Assembly: GCF_020740795.1 (NCBI RefSeq)
Contig: NC_067282.1
Coordinates: forward strand, 57,295,290-57,359,289
Direction: 5' to 3'
Source: Apus apus
Taxonomy: Eukaryota; Chordata; Aves; Apodiformes; Apodidae
DNA length: 64,000 nucleotides
In this document: positions 21,301 through 34,323 of the stretch, one piece after another
Layout of the letters: the number at the start of each line of letters is the position of its first letter
Position numbering within the stretch: position 1 is the stretch's first letter
Notes under the pieces: generated by a model
The model's input: only the letters and a program-made list of their open reading frames with translations
Databases searched by the model: none
What the model was told of the DNA's origin: nothing
Position numbers and translations under genes: made by a program

Positions 21301-24300
21301 TAAAAGAGGGATATCAGGGGATTTATTTATTTCTATTGTAATGTTTAAGTTTTCTGGATTAAGTTCAACTAATTATATGTGTTTTTAAAGAGATGGATAG
21401 GCTAAATGTCAAAAGTGTTGCGAGTCAGTTATTTAAGTGAAGCATGTCCTATTCCACTGAAGTCAAAGGTAATTTTGCCATCCCTAACACTTTAAAGTTT
21501 TGTGCTGTACTCAGCCGTGCACCCAGCTGTGTCATACCCAGCTATGTGCATTTATTAGTCAGAGAATTGTCATTAAACAGCAGTGAGATAAGAGCCAAAT
21601 ATCTATTATAGTCAAATGGGCTGTAGTTCAAGACAGTTCAAAATGTTTTTCCTAATTTTCCTGATTGACTACAACACAAAACCAGGTATTTCCTGCATGT
21701 CTAGAGGTGCTTCTTCTTTGTTTTTTTTACAGGAATTTCAGAAAAAAAAAAAGTTGTTGAAGCTTAACATAGAGAAGTTTCACCAAGTTATTTTTCAAGA
21801 GCATTTTACAGTCACAGGCTCGAAGTTGCTTATGTGTAGGAAGCAACAATTAATATATACGCATTTAAAAAAATAGCAAAGGTAATCTTTAGGGGTTTTC
21901 AGGTATTTTTTCGTGATATATTACTTTACCACCTTGTGTTTATTGTATGTGCTTTCTACTGTTGAATTTAAGTCTTACAAATATAGAAAGTGCTAGGTGT
22001 GCTTTAATTATTTATTTATTTGTTTTTAATTTGAACACTTTTTTAAGAAAGTCCTGTTCAGTCTTGCAACATAACAATAATAACTGATCACTCACATAGC
22101 TCTCCTTTTGGAAGAATTTCTAGGAAATTCACTGTGATCTCTACTCTTTCTAAATGTGTGTATGTGCTCTTAAACGTTTTTTTTAGGGATTAAGGCCCTG
22201 CATTTTCCCCAAATAAGATGGTTAATTATAAATGCCCTATTTTCAGGCATTTACCTATTGACTAATTTATAACTTAGGAGAACAGAATAATTACACTGAT
22301 TTGTTATAATATTGCTAGGTCTAAGTGTCAATAATGGTTTTTTCATCCTTCAGCTGGCTGTTTGAGTTCTGATTGAGTTAAGACTGGTCATGTTCAAAGC
22401 AGAGAAATGAGATCAGAGTTTAAAAAAAATGGCAAACCAACCATTTTTATGCTCCTGCATCTTTTCAGAAACTAATATATGCTTTACTGCTGCTTGCTTT
22501 GGTTACCTGCATTGGGCTTTTTCTGCCTTAACTGGAGAAATATGGACCATGATGCAGTCACATTCAAGCATCAGTGAGAGAAAAATGCATTGAACTACTT
22601 ACAAGCTCGACCCTTTTAAAACAGATAATATTTGGGCTTTAATCCTACTGTCATGATAGCTGATGTCAAAGCTTTTGCTGTCTGGAGTGGCACAGGATGG
22701 TGCAGAAAGAGGAAGTTTGGGACTGAAGGATGATGCCAAGTTCTTTGAGAGGTAAACAGGAAGGCTAAATTGTGGAAAGAGAAGAGAAATGGGAAAAAAA
22801 CCCACAACTCAAAAAGCACAAAATGTTGTTTGCTTTGCAATGCTTAACTGAATGATGATTGGAAGCTGCAAATTTACTTGATCAAGGCAGAAAAAAAAAA
22901 AAATGGAGAGGATGTCAAAACACATAAGCTGCAGCAGATCAGTGGATGTGCAGCTGCTGCAATTAAGCTCTTCAAAGGGCATGTGTTAAGTTGTAGAATT
23001 TGAAGTCAGAAATGTTTATTTTGCAAGTTATTCATTCTGCTGTGCTATGAACATGTATAGCACTATGCAAACAAGTGCATTTTCTCTGTTTGTCCCAAAC
23101 ATTGACAGGAGTGCTATGGGTGGCAAATTCCTTCATTGCCTGGGGTCTGTGGGAACAGGGAGAGGGCCCTGCCTCTTCTCTGAGCAGTGGAAATTGAGTA
23201 TTTCTTTCTGCCACCAGCACGGTGACAGAGTTCTTCTCCATGTGCCTTGAGAAGACATTTTTTACCTCTCCTTTCTGTCTGTGCTATATACGCTATACCC
23301 AATTGCAGAGCAAAATATGGTGCTATTATAACGTTCATCATAGTATATTAGTTTGGTATACACATATTACATTCAAATTACCTTAATAACTTTAATCAAG
23401 TCTGTAATTAATGTAAAGCATTAAATAATGCATTCAAAGCATTACTGTATGGTTTCTGTTCAAGTGTAAGCAGTAGAAAAGAGATGGAGGAGGAAGGCAG
23501 CATCAAGGTTAAATTTAAAGCTTCACTAAATGAACAACTCTTGATCGTCTAAATATTCCTCAGGTGTTTCATTATAACCATTGACAGCAGTCCTGTTGCT
23601 TTTCTTGGGGTCATGTGTGAATTTGAAAATACAGCAATGAAGCATAACGTATAAGGATGAAAACTGGGAGAGGAAAAATACTGACCCCTTCTTTCAGCCC
23701 TCTGGCAAATACATATTTTCTGTTGGAGCACAGCACAGAAGTCTCTTGTGAGAACTTTGTACTAGGAAATGCACCGTGTCTGTCACTAAAAGAAAAAAAG
23801 AAACATGTCATCACTCCAAGTGGTATTGATTAAAACAATAAGGATTTCCTGGTGCCAACAGTTGAAACAACTGTGTGAAAAGTAGTGAAGAGGTATTACT
23901 GTATTGTTGCTGGTCTCTCAGGAAAATTCCAAATAAACCAAAGGATTCCTGTCAATATTTGTGTAAGGAAACATGCTGCTGCCTGATTTGGAGGCACTTC
24001 ACACCCCCTGCGTGCAAAATTCTTGCGAATCTTTATTGCAACCACACAAAAAAAAGACACACTTGGAGTTTGGTGCACTCTTTCTCATGCTAATATTTAC
24101 AACATCGATCTCTTATTGTTGGTATTTGATCTACGTTTCTCCCGGCTCTGGTCAATGGAAGGCACAGCTGCTGAAACCCCATATTGTGTAGGCAGTGTGC
24201 CTTTGTGTTCTGCAGCTGGGGAGTTCTCATGTCCACAATAGCAAGTCTGAGCACACTAAATTAGGAAAGATTATTGTTTCATTTATTGACTACACAAGTT

Positions 24301-26419
24301 TGAAACTGCAAGTATATAGTTTGCTTCATGTTTTATTTGTTAGGGTCATTTTCACCAAAAGCTGGGCACATGGACACAAATATAGGGCAGCTGTACTTCC
24401 AGCCACCCCAGTAGGAAGAAAATTACAAACATTATTGAAATGAAATTGGATGGTTGGTCGCTTTCATGAGGCACAGCCTCCCACCTGCCTTCTCCCAGCC
24501 ATCCGTTTGTGAAGACTTGCTGCAGGTTTGTTTTTTTTCATCTTTTTGCACCCAAGTTCCTTCCCAATAAAGTGTTTATCGTACTGTACAGTTCATTTTA
24601 AGTGAAGCTGGTTTTATTGTGGAAGGGAAGACAAGCGAGTACAATTTTTGAGCTCAGTTCTCCAAATGTTTCTTTCATGGAATGGTCTATAGAAAAAGGA
24701 AGGCAGCAATTTTAGCTGGAAGCAAATACCACTTTGGAGTAACAAAAAAAAAGGAGGGGAGAAAAGGAAGAAAAATCTATTTAACACTTTAGGGTATAAT
24801 AGTATTCAAATAATATATTTTTCTGCCATTTATTCAGTTGTGAAGGAACTCTGAATAATAATAGCTGCTGTCAAAGATATTTATATTTAAGAGGGTCTTT
24901 ATGTAAAATCATTTTTTTTATCAGGAGTGATTTTTCTCCAGGAGAAGTCTGCTATCTCCTAGCAACCGATATGGCTATCTTTTTTAACAGACGCTGCAAT
25001 AACAATGGGCGCCTAACCTTTATATGGAAGCATTTGCACATGTACAATCAGAACGCTTAGGAATTCAAACCAAGTTGTTAAAGTGCTCCAAGGGAGACAC
25101 TGGTTACCACTGTATCTACTATGCATCTCATCTACCCAAGATTTTATAATGGGAGCCATTTTAGCTGAAGCTGAGTACTTCCCAGTGAGCTCCAAAATTC
25201 AACCTGCAAATGTCCCACACCTTAATTTCCCTCTTTCTGCTCTTACAGGAAGCAATGGGACTCATTTCACTGTTTAGGTCTTTTTTGCCTTCTCTTTGTG
25301 TTGCTCCACTTCCTGAGCAGTAGCATCACTTAAGCTTGCTAAGTAAAGGATTCTTTAGATACATAAATGTAAATGATAGAGCACAAAGACCTGTATCTGC
25401 AAATGGATAATTAAGTTTAAGGTACATGACTGTAAGTTGAGTGCCTTTGACTAAGGGTAGGGTCTTCCACTTTTCTCCACTTGGTTGTTTTTTGACCGTG
25501 CAGATTCAGATTTGAACAAGGGGAGAATCTGGCTGACTATAGCATGCCCAGGCTCATTTCAGTGATTCACACCAGCATGCCCAAAAACTCGCCTGGATCA
25601 TGAACATTGTGTAATGCCAGGAATGAGCTCTGTGAGAAAAAAGAGTAGCCATACAAAAATATCTGCATAGTACCCTAGGAAATGTGAGATCTAGCTTCCA
25701 GGACCTCCGAGCTCTCCAGAATGTCTCAGCTACTGCCAAAAGGCTGTTCTGTCACATCTTTCAGTAAGGGGCCTTCAAAAATCTCTGCTGCTTTGCAGAA
25801 ATAGAAACAACCATTGGCTTGGAAAAGAGGGAGAAGCAGATTGAATGAATCTTTCGGACAGATACCTGATACATGGCCTCTGTTCCTGCTTCTAGGGCTG
25901 TTAATATCATAATATCTTGAACCATTCTTGAACAAAATACAGGAACCGGATTGGCAGCAAACATGCTGCTGGTGATAGGACGAATGAAACAAAAAGCCAT
26001 GTCATTTCCATCAACAGCATGAATAAAGCGATAATTTCTTATCTATATACCACAATGAGTAAATGAGATCGAAATCAAAAAGAAAATGAGGAACAATTAC
26101 AAGTAAATACAATAAAATTTTCCCTTGAAAGGTCTATCAGTTAAGTACAGCTGAACATTGAACTCCATTGAACATTGAACCTGTGGCTTAACCCCCTATC
26201 TAGCAAATTCATAAGAAGCTATGACAAAACCCCAGGGGTGATGACAAACAGACCCTCCAGGAAGCTGCTGCTTTCTTCTCTGCTCCCATTTTATCCTCCT
26301 CCATTCTGTTAATTACATTAAAATATTGTGGCTGACCCAAAATTTGGTTGAAAATAAAACCATCTTATGTACACATTTTTTTGTCAAATTATTTGAATTC
26401 TGGGGGAATAAAATGGAAA
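21301..26419. other. Unique noncoding sequence, 5.1 kb
   Basis: No supported gene. (ATTT)n repeats lie at 22008-22026 and an A13 run near 22891. An acceptor-like site at 21732 (T-rich tract, then ttacag) precedes 47 open codons ending at 21876, but nothing identifies a protein and composition explains much of it. A small tandem echo of 'ttgaacattgaac' lies near 26153-26180. The moderately conserved look of 24840-25280 is only an impression. Confidence 0.5.
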
Positions 26420-27085
26420 TCACAGTATCACAGCATCATTCTGGTTGGAAAATACCTTCAAGATCATCGTGTCCAACCACTACCCAAACTCTGCTGCATC
26501 CACCACTAAGGCCTGTCCCCTGGCACCACATCTGTTGTTTTAGATGTCTCCAGGGGTGGTAGCTTAACCTTGGACAGCCTGGATCACCAAGTCCAACTCC
26601 TGCCCCAGACCAGGACAACCCTAAAGTTCACACCATGTCCCTGAGGGCGTTGTCCAAGTGTTTCTTGAGTATTGTCAGGCTTGGTGCTATTACTGCTTCC
26701 CTAGGGAGCCTATTCCAGTGCTCCATCACGCACTGGGTAAAGAATCTCTTCCTAATATCCAACCTAAACCTCCCCCTGCACATCTTTTTACCATTCCCTC
26801 AGGTCTGTCATTGGTCACCAGAGAGAAGAGGTCAGTGCCTTCTCCTTCTTCTTCCTTAATGAGGAAGCAGTAAGCTGTGATCAGGTCTCCCATCAGTCTC
26901 TTCTTCACCAGGCTAAGCAGACCAAGTGCCTTTAGCTGCTCCTCATACAGCATCCCCTCCTAACCCTTCACCGACCTCATGGTCCTCCTCTGGACACTCT
27001 CTAGTTAGCTTTATATCCTTTTTGTACTGTGCCACCCAAAACTGCACACAGTACTCAAGATGGGGCTGCACCAGTGCAGAGTAAA
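26420..27085 (-). mobile_element. CR1 LINE with two fused 3' ends (chimeric)
   Basis: From 27085 downward the minus strand encodes CR1 ORF2 C-terminal sequence ([30 protein letters not shown]) and its 3' UTR as far as 'ggagttggacttggtgatcc' (26600-26581). There the usual tail ('ttgtgggtcccttccaac' and octamers) should follow. In its place a second CR1 3' end starts at about 26580, with 'aggctgtccaaggttaagct' again, corresponding to the segment already passed 140 bases earlier, and continues through 'tggttggacacgatgatctt' to a tail of tcacag units at 26420. Both parts share orientation. The lineage differs from the 6.1-kb copy. Confidence 0.85.
26726..27085 (-). pseudogene. CR1 ORF2 C-terminal remnant, degraded
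   Basis: Two overlapping frames carry the homology. The first (about 27085-26943) holds [20 protein letters not shown] and [20 protein letters not shown]. The second (26953-26726) holds [30 protein letters not shown] and the FSLVTNDR motif. A frameshift near 26945 and numerous substitutions mark it as older than the 6.1-kb and 19.7-kb copies. No RT catalytic residues remain. Confidence 0.8.
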
Positions 27086-29741
27086 CAAACAAATGAAAAC
27101 ACAAATGAAAACCCAAACAAATCATCCACTGTGGAAGAGATTTTGCTTTGTTGTATTACTAACAATGTTTTGTTGACTGTCTCAAAACTGAAATGTTTAT
27201 GATCAATCTGCATTGTATCCCCTTTGCATTTTCTCTATTTTTCAGCCACCTGCAAATTACTTTGTATATATTTGGATATTCTTTTTTAGTGGTTGACCAT
27301 TTTTCAGATCCTTTTTTCAAAGCAGCCTTCTAGACCCTTTAAGTCAGAATACAGAGCTTCTGTTTGTCATTTTTTTATAACTATATGCAGCTGTTTTCAA
27401 GTTGATTTAGTGTGGTCTCTTCTTTTATCACAATATTTAATGTTTTACATAATTGATTCTCTTTCCTTAATTTCCATTGACAAAGAGGACTATTGTGTTT
27501 GCTTATCTACCACCTTGGGATCACAGCTTAGACATTCCCTAAAACTTTACAGATATCTATACACCTTTCATTAGAGAGGCTGTGTCAGTAGAATGACTTG
27601 AGGATGTATCAATACACACTGGTTTTGGACCCAGCAGTTTTTACTTTTAAAATGCATTTTAACTTTAGAAGTTATTACATAAATTCTTGATGAAAAACAG
27701 AAAAACAACAAACGAAAAACCCAAACAAACCAAAACTGCAAAATCTTTACATCAGGGAAGTAAATAGTAGCCATTGTTCTTTGAGATTCTGATGTGTGTC
27801 ATTTGAGTGCTTAAGCACAAATCTTTAATTTAGTCCTCCTAAGAGAATTCATTAATTTTATATGAATTTCATTCACTACATGAGTTATAGAATAATAAAA
27901 CTAGTGAATAATTTGCAGTGGGTAATTTACTTCTAAATTGCATTTGACAAATTTAGCCTCTTCTTTCTGTTTTTGGAATACCATGCTGTCAGGCCTCTGT
28001 TTGATAAGGACATGAGATAAGAAAGAATGTCCTAGGTAATGGGGAGCAGCTATGACCTGCTGGGAATCAGCTCTTTGCTGTTGCTGGCAACCATGTCATA
28101 TAATTCCGTGGAGAAACTTACCCAGTTTGATCTTAAAAGTGGCTAAGCTGCTATCTTACTTTTCTGGCAATTAGAAACTTTCTTCTAATTTTCTAGTCTA
28201 ATCTTACCCAAGGCCATATATTTTTTTAATCATTCTTGGATGAAGGTTGGTTTTTCAGCTTTGCTAGCTCTTTGTCTCCTCTCATGTACATTAATTCCAT
28301 AGCATCTGGTTTGCTAAATTAAGCAAGCCTCATCTAAATCTTCTTTCTGTTCCCTAGGACACCCTGGGAACTTCCTCCCATCTATTCAGATTTCTTACTT
28401 TCATTATTGTTTGACTTAATTCAGCTGTTTTTTCTAACTGCTTGCTAGTCTCAAGTATTATTTTTATTCATAATCTTTCTCTAAGCCTTTCTTTTTATTA
28501 CAGCTTACCTAAAATCTGTTGATTTTGCAGTATTCAGTGGGCTGAATCCAACTCATAATAAAATTATAAAAAATGTCCCATTGTCTTCTCTTTTGAACGT
28601 GTAATACTTGCAGAATTACCAGGCGAGCAAAATGAGGTAATTTTAGAACCTTTTAAAGATTTAATTTTTTTTATTTATTTTTATTTTTTTTTTCTGGATC
28701 ATACATGCCTTGCCTAGGGTTATTACTCTAGAACTCGTTCTGGTTTATTAGGAATTTATGAGTGGTGATGATTCAAAATATATACAGTCTACCTTTCTGT
28801 GTCCAGCCTGTCCTATGTCTATTAAACCTTCATTTTAGTCCTTGTGCATGTTCTCGTTACCTGATATAAAATTGCTAGTTGGCAATGGCTGAACGGATTA
28901 TTCCTGACAGATTTCAGTAGTATTTTGGTTTTGCTTATAAAATTAATTCTTTGCCCTGTGACTTGCATGTGTAGCTTCTCTATAATTAGCTGTTTCCTTT
29001 TCAGACATCCCAAGTGTCTCTACTTGATTTCAAGTTGAGTTCAGTACCTTGCAATAAATGAGGAAAGAGCTGCAGAGGAAAGTGGCAATCCTCTCATTAG
29101 TAGATCACAGACCAAGGCATGGTTTGCATTTAGCATATAGAACTACAGAGCAGGAGAAGGTTGTGGTGCTCAGCTTGCAAACTAGTGAAGACTTAACTAA
29201 GAGAAAATGCGACAGAAAGCAGAAAGTGGTTCTCTTGCTGTGCAGCACTTCTTGGATCTCTGACTTGTTACTGATTCTGTCCTGGCTCTTTCCCTAGCTG
29301 TTTGCTATAGTTGCTTGCTGAAACAAGTTTTATCAAAAAGGCAAAGTTGAGAAGATAATTTTTTCATAGTTTTTCTTATGTAATCTAACAAGCAAGTACC
29401 ACTTATTACCAGTGATCAAGAAAGCTTTTGATGAAGAGAAGATGCAGTTTAAAGAAGACTATTGTGCCAGCAAATGCTGAAGGTCAGATTCTGTGGGTGA
29501 GAAAATCGTACCTTCTTCGCAGCTGAAGCAGGAGGAGAGCTGATCCTGCTTTCCTGGCTTGGGAAACATTTCTGCACTGGAGTGCTTTTATTGTTTGCCG
29601 ATGTACTGAGAGCTCCCCCTCCTGTTTCATTCTACATCTAAGTGTTTGCAGATCTCACATCTCTAAATCACAATTTTCTTCCAGTCTTCCAGTTTTTCTG
29701 CAGTATGACATACCAGTGCAGAGAACACTTTTCATCAGCAA
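27086..29741. other. Unique noncoding sequence
   Basis: No gene supported. Low-complexity tracts: A-rich/CAAA at 27691-27737 and T-rich/ATTT at 28661-28693. The ORFs present are short and motif-free. Confidence 0.55.
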
Positions 29742-31441
29742 CAAAGGAAGGGCTAAGTAGAATCTCCATCCTTTATTGGATGGGACAGAGGAACATAGTG
29801 ACAAAGGATGAGGAAAAGGCTGAGGTACTTGCTGCTACTTTTGCCTCAGTCTTTAGTAGTAAAACCAGTTGTTCATTGGGTACCCAGCCCCCTGAGCTGG
29901 AAGACAGGGATGGGAAGCAGAAGGAAGCTCCCACAATCTAAGGGGAAATGGTTTGCAGCCTGGTACACCACTTCAACACACACAGGTCTATGGGGCCACG
30001 TGGGATCCAGTCAAGGGTACTGAGGGAGCTGGCAGAAGTGATCACCAAACCACTTTACATCATTTACCAGCAGTCCTGGCTAACTGGAGAGGTCCCAGTT
30101 GACTGGAGGTTAGTAAATGTGACCTCATCTACAAGAAAGGCTGGAAGGAGGATCTGGGAAACTACAGACCTATCAGTCCGACCTCGGTGCAGGGAAAGCA
30201 GGTCATCTTGAGTGCATCTGCAGGACAACCATGTGATCAGGCCCAGTCAGCATGCATTTATGAAAGACATGTCCTGCTTGACTAACCCAATCTTTCTATG
30301 AGGTGCTCAGTGGGTGAAAGGAAGGCTGAGGATGTTGTGGACCTTAGTAAAGCCTTTGACAGCATTTCCCACAGCACTCTCCTGGAGAAACTGGCTGGTC
30401 ATAGCTTGGATGGTGTATGCTTTGCTGGATAAAAAACTGGCTGGCTGTCCAGGCCCAAAAAGTTGTGGTGAATGGAGTTAAATCCAGCTGGTGGCTGGTC
30501 ATGAGTGTTGTTCCCCAGAACTTGGTTTTGAGGCCAGTCTTGTTTAATAACTTTATCAGTGATCTGGATGAGGGCATTGAATGCACCCTCAGTAAGCTTG
30601 CAGATGACACCAAGTTGGGTGGGAGTGTGGATCTGCCTGAGGGTAGAAAGGCTCTACAGAGGGATCTGGACAGGCTGGATCAATGGGTTGAGGCCAATTT
30701 TATGAGGTTCAACAAGGCCAAATGCTGGGTCCTGCACTTGGATTGCAACAACTCCATGCAACTCTTCAGGCTTGGGGAAGAGTAGCAGGAAAGCTGCCCT
30801 GCAGAAAAGGACCTGAGGATGCTGATTGACAGCTGGCTTAGCATGAGTCACCAGTGTGCTCAGCTTGCCAAGAAGGCCAACAGTATTCTGGCTTGTATCA
30901 GAAATAGTGTGGCCAGCAGGAGTAGGGAACTGATTGCCCCCTCTACTTGGCACTGGTGAGGCTGCACCTTGAATACTGTGTTCAGTTCTAGGCCACTCAC
31001 TACAAGAATGATGTTGAAGTGCTGGAGCATGTCCAAAGAAGAGCAATGAAGCTGGTGAAGGGTCTAGAGCACACGATTTACAAGGAGCATCTGAGGTAAC
31101 TAGGGTTGTTTAGTCTGGAGAAAAGGGGTCTAAGAGGAGACCTTATCTCTTTCCACAACTACCTGAAAGGTGATAGGATGGGAGGAAATTACTCAAGTCA
31201 GGTGAGACTGGATATTAGGAAGAATTTCTTCACCAAAAAGGTTGTCAAGCATGGAAACAGGCTGCCCAGGGGAGTGGTGGAGTCACCATTGCTGGAGGTA
31301 GTCAGTTACAAGACATGTAGATATGGTGCTTGGGGACATGATTTAGTGGTGGACTTGGTAGTGTTAGGTTAATGGTAGGACTAAATGATCTGAAAGGTCT
31401 TTTCCAACCCAAATGATTCTGTGATTCTATAATTCTGTGAA
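29742..31441 (+). mobile_element. CR1 LINE, old ~1.7-kb copy
   Basis: CR1 homology begins near 29742 ('ggaagggctaagtagaatctccatccttt' region) and runs through the pre-RT linker (NIVTKDEEKAEVL, FASVFSSKTSC), the whole RT and the C-terminal domain. It continues into the 3' UTR ('gactaaatgatctgaaaggtcttttccaa') and the tail 'tgattctgtgattctataat' ending about 31441. This is the longest copy in the window, but it is broken by many small indels. Its sequence matches a different, older subfamily from the 6.1-kb and 19.7-kb copies (shorter UTR, 'aggtcttttccaaccc' end). Confidence 0.93.
29760..31372 (+). pseudogene. CR1 ORF2 (pre-RT, RT and C-terminus), multiply frameshifted
   Basis: The pieces in order are: 29760-29941 (VTKDEEKAEVLAATFASVFS); 29948-30211 (MVCSLVHHFNTHRSMGPRGI, VLRELAEVITKPLYIIYQQS, WLTGEVPVDWRLVNVT); 30340-30416 (VVDLSKAFDSISHSTLLEKL, with YLDFSKAFD changed to VDLSKAFD); 30417-30785 ([27 protein letters not shown] and the catalytic box LADDTK with GAT GAC at 30603-30608); and 31106-31372 ([40 protein letters not shown]). 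At least four frame changes and an in-frame stop after LGEE separate them. Both YXDD-box aspartates survive, yet the reading frame is destroyed. Confidence 0.88.
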
Positions 31442-31908
31442 AATGGAATTGAAGCAGGATGAAGGAGGCTACAGTCACAAAATCTTTCTGCTATCTGTAA
31501 GATACTGAAGAAAGTGCATAAGAACAAATTGGCAATAAAATAACTAGGCTTAGTGATGTTTTGGATTGTCTGATGTTTTATTTTTTGCAAGGGTCCTTTT
31601 AGTTCCATTTTTCCTGATGAAGTTCTGGAAAACTTCTCAATTAGTTCCTCATTTTCAATGAGAAAACAAGCTTTTTTGGTGTTTGTTTAGTTTTCTCACT
31701 GAACTTACGTGGAAGGCAAGAAAATAATAATAATAAAAAAATTTACTTATGTCTGAGGGTTTTAGGCATACATTTAGACATATATTTAAAAGAAATTTTT
31801 ATGAACCAAGTGTACATGCTGAGTGATGGCCTTCCCTAATCCAGTTTGTTTTTATGAATTTATGTGGAGCAAGGAAGGAGTCAAGAGTTTTATTTCACTT
31901 CTTTCCTT

Positions 31909-32020
31909 GTGTTTCGTTTTGTGTTTGTTTGTTGTTGGTTGGGGTGTTTTGGTGTTTTTTGTTTGTTTGTTTTTGTTTTAATTTTGTGGAGTTTTTTGGG
32001 TTTGGTTTGGTTTTGGTTTT
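31909..32020. repeat. GTTT/GGTTT-rich low-complexity tract
   Basis: About 110 bp of G/T-only or nearly G/T-only sequence (gtttgtttgttgttggttgg, ggtttggtttggttttggtt) with strong strand asymmetry. The long open frames on both strands here are produced by composition. It is not a telomeric repeat: there is no regular TTAGGG unit. Confidence 0.85.
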
Positions 32021-33270
32021 CTTTATTTCCAAACAGGTTCTGCTTTTCCTGTTTACCCATGCTGTACTGTCTTTTATAGCCTTGCAAGAGATTGAGGCAT
32101 CCTTTGGAAAGCTGTGAGAATGGGTGGATTGCAAAACAAAATTTGGGTGACATGAGAACTCAGCAAATCATAGTCTGAGAGCTGAGATCGAGTGCCTGTG
32201 AACCAGCACTGATGTCTGGAAGGAAGCAGGGCCTCAGGAAGGATATTGTTAGGCTGGGGCTTGCAAAGCACATTGTGTCTAGAACTGCAATTGAGATATT
32301 TCATTGCTTTAAGACTGTGTTTTCGTTTTCTCTGCAGAAGTAAAGATTATACTGGTGGTTGTTTTGTTTTGTTTTTTTTTGCTTTAGGGCTGCTACTTCA
32401 GGCTTGATAGTCCATGTGAGTTTCTGGCTTCTTCATTGCAGTGAATTAAATAATATCTGATAATACCAGTGCATTCCACATGCTGGGGACCTAAAGCCTC
32501 AGACTCTTAAGAAGGAAGGGTCTGCAACCCTATTTAATGATTATTTCACAAGTGAATCTCACCAAAAAAAAGTGTTCACATCCTGGCTTTTAGGTATGTT
32601 TCCCAGAGGAGGTGCTAGTATATTAACTACTACTCTCCTACTCTCCTAGAGTTCACCTTTTCCAACAACTCCAGCCTATCCACAGGCACTGGCAGCTCAC
32701 ACACAAACAGGAATGTCTCTGGAGCGCACTGCTGCAAGATCACATAATTGCTCATGCAATTTAGTCAGTTGAGACAGGAGAATGAGGCTACTTCACTGCT
32801 GTTGAGCATAGCACATGCAGAGGAGTTATTGCTAAGTAACAGCAGCAGCAGCCAGTGAAGCATCTGTGTTTGGCTGCCCAGTCAAATAAACAAAAAGGAG
32901 GATTTTTTCCTGCTTCTTCATTAACGTAAGCAATTATGTGTTGTCTCTGCTGATTGCTATGTACAGATATCTCAGGGCAGAAAACTGCGAAAAAGGTGAG
33001 AAACTGAGCAAAACAGGCAGAAATGTAGTGAAAGGTAAATTCGGGAGGATAAGAAGAAGGAAAGTGTGAGATCATTACCCTGTATATTATGGAGTGATTC
33101 AAGACCTCTTCCTATCAGCCAGGATCAGGTTGGCAGGGAGAATGCTTTTGTATGTTGCTATTCATCTGTCTGTTAGAAAGCATAATAATTGTCCGTACTA
33201 TTGGATGCAGACTAGGTAATAAAGGTCTATGGTTTTAAAAGCCATAACACAGATGATGTAACAATGACAC

Positions 33271-33306
33271 TTTTTTTTTTTACTTTTTTTTTTTTTCTTT
33301 TTTTCC
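33271..33306. repeat. Poly-T tract
   Basis: T runs of 11, 14 and 5 bases interrupted by single C or A positions, ending in 'cccag'. Simple repeat. Confidence 0.85.
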
Positions 33307-34300
33307 CAGCTTTGTGATTTTTAGTTCAAGGAAAATGACTGGAAATGTTGAAACTGACTCATGGTTTCTGACTGCATGCTTGTTGATATGAGTTCCAGTA
33401 TGATGGACCAGCCACAGCTGTGTTTCACAGGGTATGGCAGCAGTACATACTGACTTAATAATTTTTTTTAAGAAATAGTGTCATTTAGTTCCTAAAACCT
33501 TAACATTTGTAGCATAGATTTACATACGTTTTACAAGAAATATTTTACACTTTTGTTTTTAGTCATGCAATTAGTTACTCTAAAAGTGCATTTTGTTACT
33601 TTGAAACTATCTCAAATCACTTTCAGCAATCTCAAACCTATATAGATTAGCAGAATTATCTCTGTGTTCTACTTGGACTGAAATTATTCATATTGAGAGT
33701 AAGGAATGACAGTGCTAAGGGAGTTCAGTTAATATTTGACTACTGTCTATTTTTTTTACCATAGCTATTTTTCTTGTCATACATTGCTGTAAATCTTTTA
33801 CTTTTGTAAAATAAAAAACCTCACTTATAGATCTCTAAATTAAGCATCTAAACCCAAAAATGTTAAGCACTTCTTATCCCATTTTACTTGCCCAATACAT
33901 TTCCTAGTGAAAGAAAAAACAAACCATAGCTTTATTAATAAATTTCATGGTATTGCTGCATTGTGGGAACAATATATTCTTAAGCACTCCATGCATCTGA
34001 AATTTGTCTTGATGTGGCCCATTTATTTTAATTTGGGTCTGTCAATGGAAAAAAAGAAGTAATTAAACTTGTGACTAGCATGGAGAAACACTTTACGTTC
34101 TAACACTGTAGCTTGATACCCAGTAGTTTCTTTATATTTTTTCCAGTTGTCAGATCAAAGTCTCTCAAGTGCTATAACTTAGGCATGCTTTGATTAATCA
34201 CTTCACACAATCAATTTGCAAATTATATTTCTGAAGTGATTTATGTAGTTTTAAACTTCAATCACACACACCCTCCCCCCTGTTTTGTTATTGGGTTCTT

Positions 34301-34323
34301 TTTATTATTATTATTATTTTTTA
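34301..34323. repeat. (TTA)n microsatellite
   Basis: Five consecutive tta/att units flanked by T-rich sequence, following a short C6 run at 34275-34280. A similar (ATT)n tract lies at 37720-37742. Confidence 0.85.

Noticed and set aside
21616..21876. Plus-strand frame with a strong acceptor-like site at 21732 and 47 open codons after it
   Set aside because: Lysine-rich composition comes from A-runs, no family is recognisable, the stop precedes the only donor-like site, and no poly(A) signal is near. T-rich tracts followed by CAG are common in this window.
31854..32153. Overlapping long frames on both strands
   Set aside because: Produced by the G/T-only low-complexity tract.
32388..32415. 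28-bp interval between a strong T-rich acceptor and a gtgagt donor
   Set aside because: Too short to distinguish a microexon from chance; no partner exons.
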